A stretch of 5,651 bases of DNA from positions 1 through 5,651 of the forward strand of contig URJQ01000144.1 in the NCBI GenBank assembly GCA_900548195.1, in the 5' to 3' direction. The translations under genes were made by a program, and so were the position numbers. Under the pieces are notes generated by a model, which was given only the letters and a program-made list of their open reading frames with translations, was not told the origin of the DNA and did no database searches. Below are positions 1-5,651 of the stretch, piece after piece (position 1 is the stretch's first letter; the number at the start of each line of letters is the position of its first letter). This stretch comes from an uncultured Prevotella sp. (GTDB lineage: Bacteria > Bacteroidota > Bacteroidia > Bacteroidales > Bacteroidaceae).

Positions 1-55
1 TTGCTTACGAGTTGCATCTGAAGCATGTGCTGCTCCTTTCCCTAATAATAAACGA
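1..55. other. Left-edge fragment, gene content unresolved
   Basis: No gene can be assigned with confidence here. Three readings are possible. (a) The helicase frame is open from base 2 to its first ATG at 56, so an upstream start outside the window cannot be excluded. (b) A plus-strand frame from base 3 stays open to a TAA at 75-77 and could be the tail of an upstream gene. (c) On the minus strand an ATG at 26-24 is preceded by AAAGGAG with a 6-base spacer (36-27), a good Shine-Dalgarno match, and would begin a leftward gene reading MLQMQLVS; another minus-strand ATG at 63-61 reads MDIRLLLGKGAAHAS. A divergent gene pair with so little space between starts would leave little room for promoters. 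The stretch CTAATAATAAACGA directly before base 56 resembles the A/T-rich leaders common in Bacteroidota. Confidence 0.3.
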
Positions 56-3000
56 ATGTCCATCTGGAGCAAAATAATAGAAACGATAAGTGGCGAAAGC
101 AACGCTCACGAGGAAGTGTCAAAGGATGCTTCTCGCTATGCTTTTGTCGATTTGGAAGTGGGAGTGAAAGATAAACGCATCCATGACATCGGCATTCTGC
201 GTTGGGATGGCGCGACTTTTCATTCTGGCAACAAAAAGGATGCTCTCAGATTTCTAAATAGTGCGAACTTCATTTGCGGGCATAATGTCATCCATCACGA
301 CATGAAGTACTTGCTGGGAGACGAGAAGCACAAGTGGATACTTGTCGATACGCTCTATATGTCACCTCTGCTCTTTCCTAATCGCCCTTATCATCATCTG
401 CTGAAAGATGACAAACTGATTAGCGAGCAGATGAATAATCCCGTCAATGACTGTGCCAAAGCCCGCGACTTGATGATGGACGAACTGGCAAAATGGGACT
501 CTCTGACTGACGAGATGAAGCGCATTTACGCTACATTGCTCCACGATGTAAAGGAGTTTCATGGCTTTATGACAATGGTCAATGCTGACATTTGCGAGAA
601 AAAAGAATTGGCTACACTTATCCAAACCGTCTATCATGGACAAATATGCCAACACGCCGACCTTGAGACTATTATCATTCAGCAACCCGTAGAATTGGCT
701 TTTGCCCTCGCTCTTATCAGCACTACAGAGCATAATTCCATCACACCGCCGTGGGTTCTGTATCATTATCCAAACGTAGAGACTGTAGTTCAACGTCTCA
801 GGCACTCCTATTGCCTCAAAGGTTGCGATTACTGCAAGCAGTTTCTCAACGTGAATTATAATCTGAAGCAAATCTTCGGATATGACCAATTTCGTACCTA
901 TGACGGCGAACCATTGCAAGAGAACGCGGCAAAAGCAGCGATAGAAGGCAAGTCCCTCCTCGCCATCTTTCCTACAGGAGGTGGCAAATCGCTCACTTTC
1001 CAGTTGCCTGCACTTATGGAAGCAAGGACGGTACACGGTCTTACGGTCGTGATTTCTCCTTTGCAGTCATTGATGAAAGACCAGGTGGACAAGCTGGACA
1101 ATATCGGAATCACAGATGCAGTAACGATAAATGGCTTACTTGACCCTATCACTCGCTCATTGGCAATCGAGCGAGTGCAGAGTGGCGATGCCTCCTTACT
1201 ATATATTGCTCCTGAGATGCTTAGGTCGAATACCGTGGAAAAGATTCTGATGGCGCGTCATGTGGTAAGGTTTGTCATCGACGAAGCCCACTGTTTCTCT
1301 TCTTGGGGACAAGATTTCCGTGTGGATTACCTCTATATCGGCAAGTTTATCAGAATGTATCAGGAGCGAAAGCGCCTCCAGCATTCAATTCCTGTTTCTT
1401 GCTTCACTGCCACTGCCAAGCAGAAAGTAATACAAGACATCTGCGACTATTTCAAGCAAACCCTTGACCTTGACTTACAACTATTTGCTTCTAAAGCCTC
1501 ACGCACTAACCTTCGATATTCTGTAATCTATGCTGAGACTGACGAGGATAAATACTCCCGTCTCCGTTCTCTTATAGCAGAGTGCGACTGCCCCACTATA
1601 GTCTATGTGTCGCGAACAAAGCGCACGAGACTATTGGCACAGAGACTATCTCGCGACGGCTTCAAGGCATTGCCTTACAATGGACAAATGGAGTCGGAGG
1701 AGAAAGTGGGCAATCAAGAGGCTTTCATGAATGACAGGGTAAAAATCATCGTTGCCACTTCTGCTTTCGGTATGGGAGTGGATAAGAATGACGTGGGACT
1801 TGTGGTGCATTATGACATTTCTGACTCTCTGGAAAACTATGTTCAGGAGGCAGGACGCGCTGGTCGCGACCCTAATCTCAATGCTAAATGCTACGTACTG
1901 TATAGCGATAGCGACCTCGACAAGCATTTCATCTTGCTCAATCAGACCAAACTGAGCCTCAGCGAGATACAGCAAGTATGGAAAGCCGTAAAGCAAATGA
2001 CGAAGCAACGTGAGCAAACCTCATGCTCCGCTCTTGAGATTGCACGCCAAGCTGGATGGGATGACTCCGTACATGATATTGAAACACGCGTGAGAACCGC
2101 TATTTCCGCCTTGGAACAGGCAGGCTATCTGGAGCGAGCCAATAATGTGCCACACGTTTATGCCACTGGTATTACCGTCAAAAATGTGGAAGAAGCACGC
2201 AAGCGCATCACCAAATCTCTGCTCTTTGAGTCGGAAGATATTGAGAAAGCTGTGCGCATCATCAAGTCGCTTATCTCTCAAAAACATATCTCTAAGGCGC
2301 AGAATGCAGACGCAGAGTCGCGTGTGGACTATTTAGCAGACATCCTCGGACTGAGCAAGAATGAGGTGGTGTCCGTAGTTGGGCGTATGCGTCAGGAAGG
2401 AATACTTGCTGATTCTATGGATATTTCCGCCTATCTGAACGACACTGGCGAATCGAAAAATCGCTCCAAACTGCTCTTGAAACGGTTTACCAGGCTGGAG
2501 CGCTACATCCTCGACCATATCCCAGACGAGTCTCTTCGTATCTCATGCAAGCAACTCAACGATGATGCACAGAAAGAAGGCATCACTACTGCTACGGAGA
2601 AAGACATTCGCACTCTGCTCTATTTCCTTACTGTCAAGGGATATACACGCAAGAAAGAGGACGCCGCACACAACGTAGAAGTGACAAGAATGGCTGATAT
2701 GCAGTCCATTATAAAGCGCTTTGAGAAGAGATTAGAGATATGCACATTTGCTGTGGAATGGCTTTTCCATCAGACGCAATTCTCCACTGAAGAGAATAGC
2801 AAGAAGAAAGGTGTGCAATTCTCCGTCGTGGAACTGCTGAATGACCTGAAGAAGCATGGGCAGTCTCTATTTATTTCTCTCGATGATGTCCAACTGGAAG
2901 ACGTCGAAGAAGCACTCCTTTACCTCTCTAAAATCGGGGCTTTGAAGCTCGAAGGCGGTTTTCTCGTGCTCTATAATGCCATGAATATCCGCAGAATAAA

Positions 3001-4927
3001 GGACACGAAGCTACGCTACAAGCAGGACGACTACAGGATGCTCAATGAATTTTACAAGCAGAAAATACAGCAAGTACACATCGTAGGCGAGTATGCCAAC
3101 CTTATGGTGCAAGACTATAACGCTGCTTTGCAATACGTTCAGGATTACTTTCAGATGGACTATAAGCATTTCATCCAGAAGTATTTCAAGGGCGAAAGGG
3201 TAAATCAGATTGAGCGCAACATCACAAGTCATAAGTATGCCCAACTCTTTGACTCGCTCTCAAAGAAGCAGATGCAGATAATCTCTGACGACAAGTCACG
3301 CGTAATAGTCGTTGCTGCCGGACCTGGAAGTGGCAAGACGAGGGTATTGGTACATAAACTCGCCTCCCTACTCCTGCTCGAAGATGTCAAGCACGAGCAA
3401 CTACTGATGCTAACTTTCTCACGTGCTTCGGCATCAGAGTTTAAGCAAAGGCTAATGAAGCTTATCGGCAATGCCGCACACTTTGTGGAGATAAAGACTT
3501 TCCACTCCTATTCCTTCGACCTGCTCGGCAAGATTGGTAATCTGGATGAAGCGAAAGACGTCGTGGGACGTGCGGCTAAGATGATCAATGACGGAGAAGT
3601 GGAGCCTAACCGCATCAGCAAGACCGTCCTTGTCATTGACGAAGCACAGGATATGAGCGAGGAAGAATACCAACTGGTGCATGCTCTCATGACAGCAAAT
3701 GAGGAAATGAGAGTGATTGCCGTGGGCGATGATGATCAGAACATCTATGAATTTCGCGGCTCTGACTCGCGCTTTATGCGACAGTTGCTCGATGAATCTG
3801 GCAGTTCTTTCATTGAAATGACTGAGAATTATCGCAGCACTCGTCACGTAGTAGATGTGGCAAATGCGTTTGTCAAGGGCATAAACCATAGAATGAAGCA
3901 CGAGCCTATTATCTCATTAAGCGCAGAAGAGGGCACCGTAAAAATCACCCACTGCATCTCGAATATCATGTATCAGCGCATCGTGTCTGACCTTTTAGCA
4001 CAGCGTAACAATGGAACGATGTGCGTACTGACCAGCACCAATGAGGAAGCCGTCATCCTTGTGGCACTACTGCGCAAGCATGGACTCAACAGCAAACTCA
4101 TCCAGAGCATGGACGGACTTCGCTTTTGGAACATGGCTGAGGTGAGACTCTTTATGAAACTCATCCTGAAGAAGGTTCATACACCTCTCATTCCCGATGA
4201 AATATGGGAGGAAGCGAAGCAGAAAACTTTCCAGATATACTCCGATTCTGCAAGTTTACATTATCTAAAACGATGCATACAGCTCTTTGAGCAAACCACC
4301 AAAGCGAAATACTGGACTGATTTCAAGGAGTTTATTTTTGAATCGACGGTAGAGGATTTCTGTGACATCACGGATGCCGACGTGGTAGTTTCCACTATAC
4401 ATAAGTCTAAAGGACGCGAATTTGACGATGTATATCTTCTCATAAAGCAGCCTCAGCACATCACAGACCTGGAACGGCGCCGTTATTACGTAGGTATGAC
4501 AAGAGCCAAAAAGCGACTGTTTATCTACACCGACAGCGACATCTTCGACCGTCTCCCTGCCGACCTCCACGTCGTGGACCAGAATCATTACGACCTGCCA
4601 GACCAGTTGATGTTGCAACTTTCGCACAAGGACGTAAACCTCGGTTACTTCAAATCCATCAAGCGTGATATTCTTTCGCTACGCGCTGGCGAGCAACTAC
4701 GCTTCGAAAACTATTTTCTTTACCCTCAGAACAGTAAGAAAGCAGTAGCTCAACTGTCGCAGAAGATGCAGTCAGAGCTTATGATATGGAGCGAAAAAGG
4801 CTACTCTGTCTCATGCGCCACCATCCGCTTCATAGTGGCATGGAAGCCGAAAGATGCGCCAAAGGAGGAAGAAGAACACGCTGTATTGCTCATTGACCTC
4901 GACATGAAAATGAAGAATGAAGAATGA
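56..4927 (+). CDS. Exonuclease-RecQ-UvrD fusion helicase, 1623 aa
   Basis: Predicted cytoplasmic DNA repair or recombination enzyme with two ATP-driven motors. Residues 28-175 resemble a DEDD exonuclease: D32/E34, GHN with D82 (75-82), and D132. Residues 250-260 hold a small His/Cys cluster. Residues 270-620 are a RecQ core: motif 0 (FGY 274-276, Q288), Walker A TGGGKS (307-312), DEAH (409-412) with the aromatic loop to R422, TATA (451-454), motif V (564-577), and QEAGRAGRD (597-605). The four-Cys RecQ zinc subdomain is not visible after it. Residues 650-980 contain several winged-helix-like segments. Residues 1065-1495 are SF1/UvrD-like: Q1072, GPGSGKT (1089-1095), DEAQD (1195-1199), GDDDQNIYEFRG (1224-1235), NYRS (1258-1261), HKSKGREF (1449-1456), and GMTRAKKR (1480-1487). 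The spacing from NYRS to motif V is about 180 residues, suggesting a reduced 2B domain. The ATG at 56 is chosen because it follows an A/T-rich leader and starts MSIWSKI. No frameshift is seen. Pathway and substrate are unknown; a typical single RecQ is about 600 aa. Confidence 0.95.
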   Translation: MSIWSKIIETISGESNAHEEVSKDASRYAFVDLEVGVKDKRIHDIGILRWDGATFHSGNKKDALRFLNSANFICGHNVIHHDMKYLLGDEKHKWILVDTLYMSPLLFPNRPYHHLLKDDKLISEQMNNPVNDCAKARDLMMDELAKWDSLTDEMKRIYATLLHDVKEFHGFMTMVNADICEKKELATLIQTVYHGQICQHADLETIIIQQPVELAFALALISTTEHNSITPPWVLYHYPNVETVVQRLRHSYCLKGCDYCKQFLNVNYNLKQIFGYDQFRTYDGEPLQENAAKAAIEGKSLLAIFPTGGGKSLTFQLPALMEARTVHGLTVVISPLQSLMKDQVDKLDNIGITDAVTINGLLDPITRSLAIERVQSGDASLLYIAPEMLRSNTVEKILMARHVVRFVIDEAHCFSSWGQDFRVDYLYIGKFIRMYQERKRLQHSIPVSCFTATAKQKVIQDICDYFKQTLDLDLQLFASKASRTNLRYSVIYAETDEDKYSRLRSLIAECDCPTIVYVSRTKRTRLLAQRLSRDGFKALPYNGQMESEEKVGNQEAFMNDRVKIIVATSAFGMGVDKNDVGLVVHYDISDSLENYVQEAGRAGRDPNLNAKCYVLYSDSDLDKHFILLNQTKLSLSEIQQVWKAVKQMTKQREQTSCSALEIARQAGWDDSVHDIETRVRTAISALEQAGYLERANNVPHVYATGITVKNVEEARKRITKSLLFESEDIEKAVRIIKSLISQKHISKAQNADAESRVDYLADILGLSKNEVVSVVGRMRQEGILADSMDISAYLNDTGESKNRSKLLLKRFTRLERYILDHIPDESLRISCKQLNDDAQKEGITTATEKDIRTLLYFLTVKGYTRKKEDAAHNVEVTRMADMQSIIKRFEKRLEICTFAVEWLFHQTQFSTEENSKKKGVQFSVVELLNDLKKHGQSLFISLDDVQLEDVEEALLYLSKIGALKLEGGFLVLYNAMNIRRIKDTKLRYKQDDYRMLNEFYKQKIQQVHIVGEYANLMVQDYNAALQYVQDYFQMDYKHFIQKYFKGERVNQIERNITSHKYAQLFDSLSKKQMQIISDDKSRVIVVAAGPGSGKTRVLVHKLASLLLLEDVKHEQLLMLTFSRASASEFKQRLMKLIGNAAHFVEIKTFHSYSFDLLGKIGNLDEAKDVVGRAAKMINDGEVEPNRISKTVLVIDEAQDMSEEEYQLVHALMTANEEMRVIAVGDDDQNIYEFRGSDSRFMRQLLDESGSSFIEMTENYRSTRHVVDVANAFVKGINHRMKHEPIISLSAEEGTVKITHCISNIMYQRIVSDLLAQRNNGTMCVLTSTNEEAVILVALLRKHGLNSKLIQSMDGLRFWNMAEVRLFMKLILKKVHTPLIPDEIWEEAKQKTFQIYSDSASLHYLKRCIQLFEQTTKAKYWTDFKEFIFESTVEDFCDITDADVVVSTIHKSKGREFDDVYLLIKQPQHITDLERRRYYVGMTRAKKRLFIYTDSDIFDRLPADLHVVDQNHYDLPDQLMLQLSHKDVNLGYFKSIKRDILSLRAGEQLRFENYFLYPQNSKKAVAQLSQKMQSELMIWSEKGYSVSCATIRFIVAWKPKDAPKEEEEHAVLLIDLDMKMKNEE
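4911..4927 (+). repeat. TGAAGAA heptamer, two copies plus TGA, at the helicase stop
   Basis: Two exact TGAAGAA units (4911-4917 and 4918-4924) are followed by the TGA that ends the helicase gene. The last codons AAT GAA GAA TGA come from this tract, giving the ending KMKNEE. Because the unit is 7 bp, gain or loss of one copy would shift the frame and remove this stop. The tract overlaps the left end of the 4916-5082 repeat element. Confidence 0.85.
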
Positions 4928-4972
4928 GACCCCCTCTATTCCCCCTGTAGGGGGAGGCCAGATACCTTCTCC

Positions 4973-5011
4973 GCTTGCGGTTTCCCAATTGCGTCAGCGC
5001 GATTTTTCACT
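4973..5011 (+). repeat. 39-bp core module, copy 1
   Basis: This 39-bp stretch is the exact reverse complement of bases 5604-5642. Similarity continues weakly beyond it towards 4967 (TTCTCC against TTCTTCG in the other copy's reverse complement). It contains the hairpin at 4988-5003. The same module therefore occurs twice in the window in opposite orientations, while the sequence at the left end of both elements is in the same orientation. Confidence 0.9.
4988..5007 (+). terminator. Probable intrinsic terminator after the helicase gene
   Basis: ATTGCG-TCAG-CGCGAT can fold into a 6-bp stem with a four-base loop, with one G-U pair in the plus-strand RNA, followed directly by five T residues (5003-5007). 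It lies about 60 bp past the helicase stop, in the right orientation to end that transcript. The stem is short, so it may be weak. The C/G-run palindrome at 4941-4954 just upstream could add a second fold. This would separate transcription of the helicase from the NifX-like gene. Confidence 0.45.
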
Positions 5012-5038
5012 TTTCATTCTTCACTTTTCACTTTTCAC
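5007..5038. repeat. CACTTTT short tandem repeats
   Basis: Heptamer-like units TCACTTTT occur at 5007-5014, 5021-5028 and, overlapping, CACTTTT at 5029-5035 followed by CAC. The intervening TTCATTCT is a variant unit. On the other strand these read AAAAGTG, similar to the AGTGAAGAGTGAAAAA that flanks the core in the second element. This is simple-sequence filler inside the element, with no promoter or coding signal that I recognise. Confidence 0.7.
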
Positions 5039-5082
5039 ACCCCTTCCCCCAAGGGGGACATGAGGGGGGCTTATTCTTCATT

Positions 5083-5134
5083 TAGAAAACCAATCGAAAG
5101 AATAAAGAAAACATAACAATAAAAAAACAAAAAG
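5083..5134 (+). promoter_or_regulatory. A-rich leader of the NifX-like gene
   Basis: About 50 bases between the repeat element and the ATG at 5135 are strongly A-rich, ending in an A7-C-A5-G run directly before the start. No GGAGG-type ribosome binding site is present, which is usual for Bacteroidota, where A/T-rich unstructured leaders drive initiation. I could not find a convincing TAnnTTTG-type -7 element here, so the promoter is not located. It may lie in or near the repeat element. Confidence 0.45.
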
Positions 5135-5527
5135 ATGAAGAAACTATCAATTCCTACAAGAGAAGGCATGGTGGACGATCATTTCGGACATTGCGCCTAT
5201 TACACAGTAGTAACACTCGATGAGCACAATGAAGTCATCGCCACAGAGCGTCTCGACTCACCTGAAGGATGCGGGTGCAAATCGAATATAGCTTCAGTAA
5301 TGCAGGAAATGGGCATCACCCTCATGCTGGCTGGCAATATGGGAATGGGTGCTTACAACAAACTGACAGCCCACGGTATCACTGTAATCAGAGGATGCCA
5401 CGGCAAAGTGGAGGACATACTGGAAGACTATCGTAACGGTAAACTGACAGACTCCCTCGAAGCTTGCGACCATCACGATTGCGACCACCACAATGACAAA
5501 CCGGTCTTCACCATTCCTAAGGTTTAG
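5135..5527 (+). CDS. NifX/NifB-like (dinitrogenase Fe-Mo cofactor domain) protein, 130 aa
   Basis: A small cytoplasmic protein of the dinitrogenase iron-molybdenum cofactor biosynthesis family (Pfam PF02579 type). Members bind metal or iron-sulfur clusters, and many occur in organisms that do not fix nitrogen. Supporting features are the start MKKLSIPT, DDHFGHC (14-20), PEGCGCK (43-49), the glycine-rich AGNMGMGAYNKL (66-77), and GITVIRGCHG (81-90). The length is normal for a stand-alone family member. The C-terminus carries CDHHDCDHH (111-119), a Cys/His cluster suited to metal binding, followed by a short tail. The ATG at 5135 follows an A-rich leader and begins the domain directly. No nif genes or MinD-like ATPase partners are visible, so a nitrogenase role is not implied. 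It shares orientation with the helicase, but a repeat element with a probable terminator lies between them, so it is probably transcribed separately. The exact substrate is unknown. Confidence 0.9.
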   Translation: MKKLSIPTREGMVDDHFGHCAYYTVVTLDEHNEVIATERLDSPEGCGCKSNIASVMQEMGITLMLAGNMGMGAYNKLTAHGITVIRGCHGKVEDILEDYRNGKLTDSLEACDHHDCDHHNDKPVFTIPKV

Positions 5528-5603
5528 TTTGTTAAATGAAGAATGAGACCCCCTCTCTTCCCCCTGTAGGGGGAGGCCAGATACGTTTTCTTCTTTAGTG
5601 AAG

Positions 5604-5642
5604 AGTGAAAAATCGCGCTGACGCAATTGGGAAACCGCAAGC
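5604..5642 (-). repeat. 39-bp core module, copy 2, inverted
   Basis: Exact reverse complement of 4973-5011. It is preceded by AGTGAAG, which resembles the reverse complement of the CACTTTT repeats that follow the core in copy 1, so the core and its flank seem to have turned over together. Confidence 0.9.
5608..5627 (-). terminator. Terminator-like hairpin facing left, in the inverted core
   Basis: The same hairpin as at 4988-5007, on the minus strand: stem ATTGCG/CGCGAT, loop TCAG, then five T residues. In plus-strand RNA one stem position becomes a C-A mismatch and no U-run follows, so it should not end the NifX-like transcript. It could end a leftward transcript coming from beyond the window. 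Confidence 0.35.
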
Positions 5643-5651
5643 CGAAGAACG

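Larger units (their letters stand above)
4916..5082. mobile_element. MITE-like repeat element, copy 1
   Basis: A 167-bp non-coding unit bounded by imperfect inverted repeats. Bases 4916-4946 match the reverse complement of 5052-5082 at 26 of 31 positions without gaps. Next to each end lies a C-run/G-run palindrome: CCCCC-TGTA-GGGGG at 4941-4954 and TCCCCC-AA-GGGGGA at 5045-5058. Inside are a 39-bp core (4973-5011) and CACTTTT-type short repeats (to 5038). It has no coding capacity for a transposase, so if mobile it would need one in trans. A clear target duplication is not visible, partly because the left end merges with a TGAAGAA tract. It fills most of the gap between the helicase and the NifX-like gene, and its left end provides the helicase stop codon. 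It could instead be a non-mobile intergenic repeat or a paired terminator structure. Confidence 0.6.
5535..5651. repeat. Repeat element copy 2, partial at the window end
   Basis: Bases 5535-5584 repeat 4916-4965 in the same orientation with one mismatch in 50 (A4938 against C5557), including the CCCCC-TGTA-GGGGG palindrome (5560-5573). After a 19-bp unmatched spacer (5585-5603) the 39-bp core appears in the opposite orientation to copy 1. The right end is not in the window. This copy begins 7 bp after the stop codon of the NifX-like gene, as copy 1 begins at the end of the helicase gene, so both copies sit at gene 3' ends. Confidence 0.8.

Noticed and set aside
362..1036. Minus-strand open frame of 224 codons inside the helicase gene
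   Set aside because: It lies wholly opposite a well-supported coding region with recognisable motifs, and its translation shows no domain I recognise; it is a shadow frame.
3452..3901. Minus-strand open frame of 149 codons opposite the UvrD half
   Set aside because: It is opposite the strongly conserved SF1 motifs (DEAQD, GDDDQ) and has no recognisable features of its own.
56..4927. Two adjacent genes wrongly merged by a sequencing error
   Set aside because: The frame is continuous, and the stretch between the two motors (about 430 residues) looks like folded protein with no sign of an internal stop, start or leader. An error outside coding motifs cannot be fully excluded.
4916..5082. Insertion sequence with its own transposase
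   Set aside because: The unit is only 167 bp and has no open frame of useful length, so it cannot encode a transposase.
5135..5527. Evidence of nitrogen fixation from a NifX-like protein
   Set aside because: This family is common in non-fixing bacteria, and no nifHDK or other nif gene is in the window.
4931..5573. CRISPR array suggested by recurring C-run and G-run repeats
   Set aside because: There are only two full repeat copies 619 bp apart with a gene between them, no regular spacers and no cas genes.
5294..5626. Minus-strand open frame of 110 codons covering the NifX-like gene and the second repeat
   Set aside because: It starts inside the repeat element and runs antisense to a clear family gene; no independent support.

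Overview
This 5.65 kb window looks like chromosomal DNA of a Bacteroidota member, probably Bacteroidales such as a Prevotella or Bacteroides relative. That assignment is an inference. It rests on the A-rich leaders without a clear Shine-Dalgarno sequence, on moderate base composition, and on a very long RecQ-type fusion protein of a kind I associate with this group. No rRNA, tRNA, CRISPR array or transposase gene is visible.

Layout: bases 1-55 are an edge fragment with no securely assigned gene. Bases 56-4927 encode one 1623-residue protein that joins an N-terminal DEDD-type exonuclease-like domain, a complete RecQ-type SF2 helicase core, a long middle region with several apparent winged-helix segments, and a complete UvrD/Rep-type SF1 helicase at the C-terminus. 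Both ATPase motors keep all recognisable catalytic motifs. Bases 5135-5527 encode a small protein of the NifX/NifB-like (dinitrogenase Fe-Mo cofactor domain) family with a Cys/His-rich tail. The two genes point the same way, but a 207-bp repeat-filled spacer separates them and no functional link is evident.

The most unusual non-coding content is a repeat family. Bases 4916-5082 form a MITE-like unit of 167 bp with 31-bp imperfect terminal inverted repeats, G/C-run palindromes, a terminator-like hairpin and short CACTTTT tandem repeats. A second unit starts at 5535, just after the small gene, and runs off the window. Its first 50 bp match the first unit in direct orientation (49/50), yet its 39-bp core is an exact match in inverted orientation. 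The stop codon of the large helicase gene lies inside the first unit, so the repeat supplies the end of the protein.

The fusion enzyme is the best candidate for an under-described system: one polypeptide that could process a DNA end and drive two different translocases. The repeat family, with its flipped core and strand-specific terminator, is the second.
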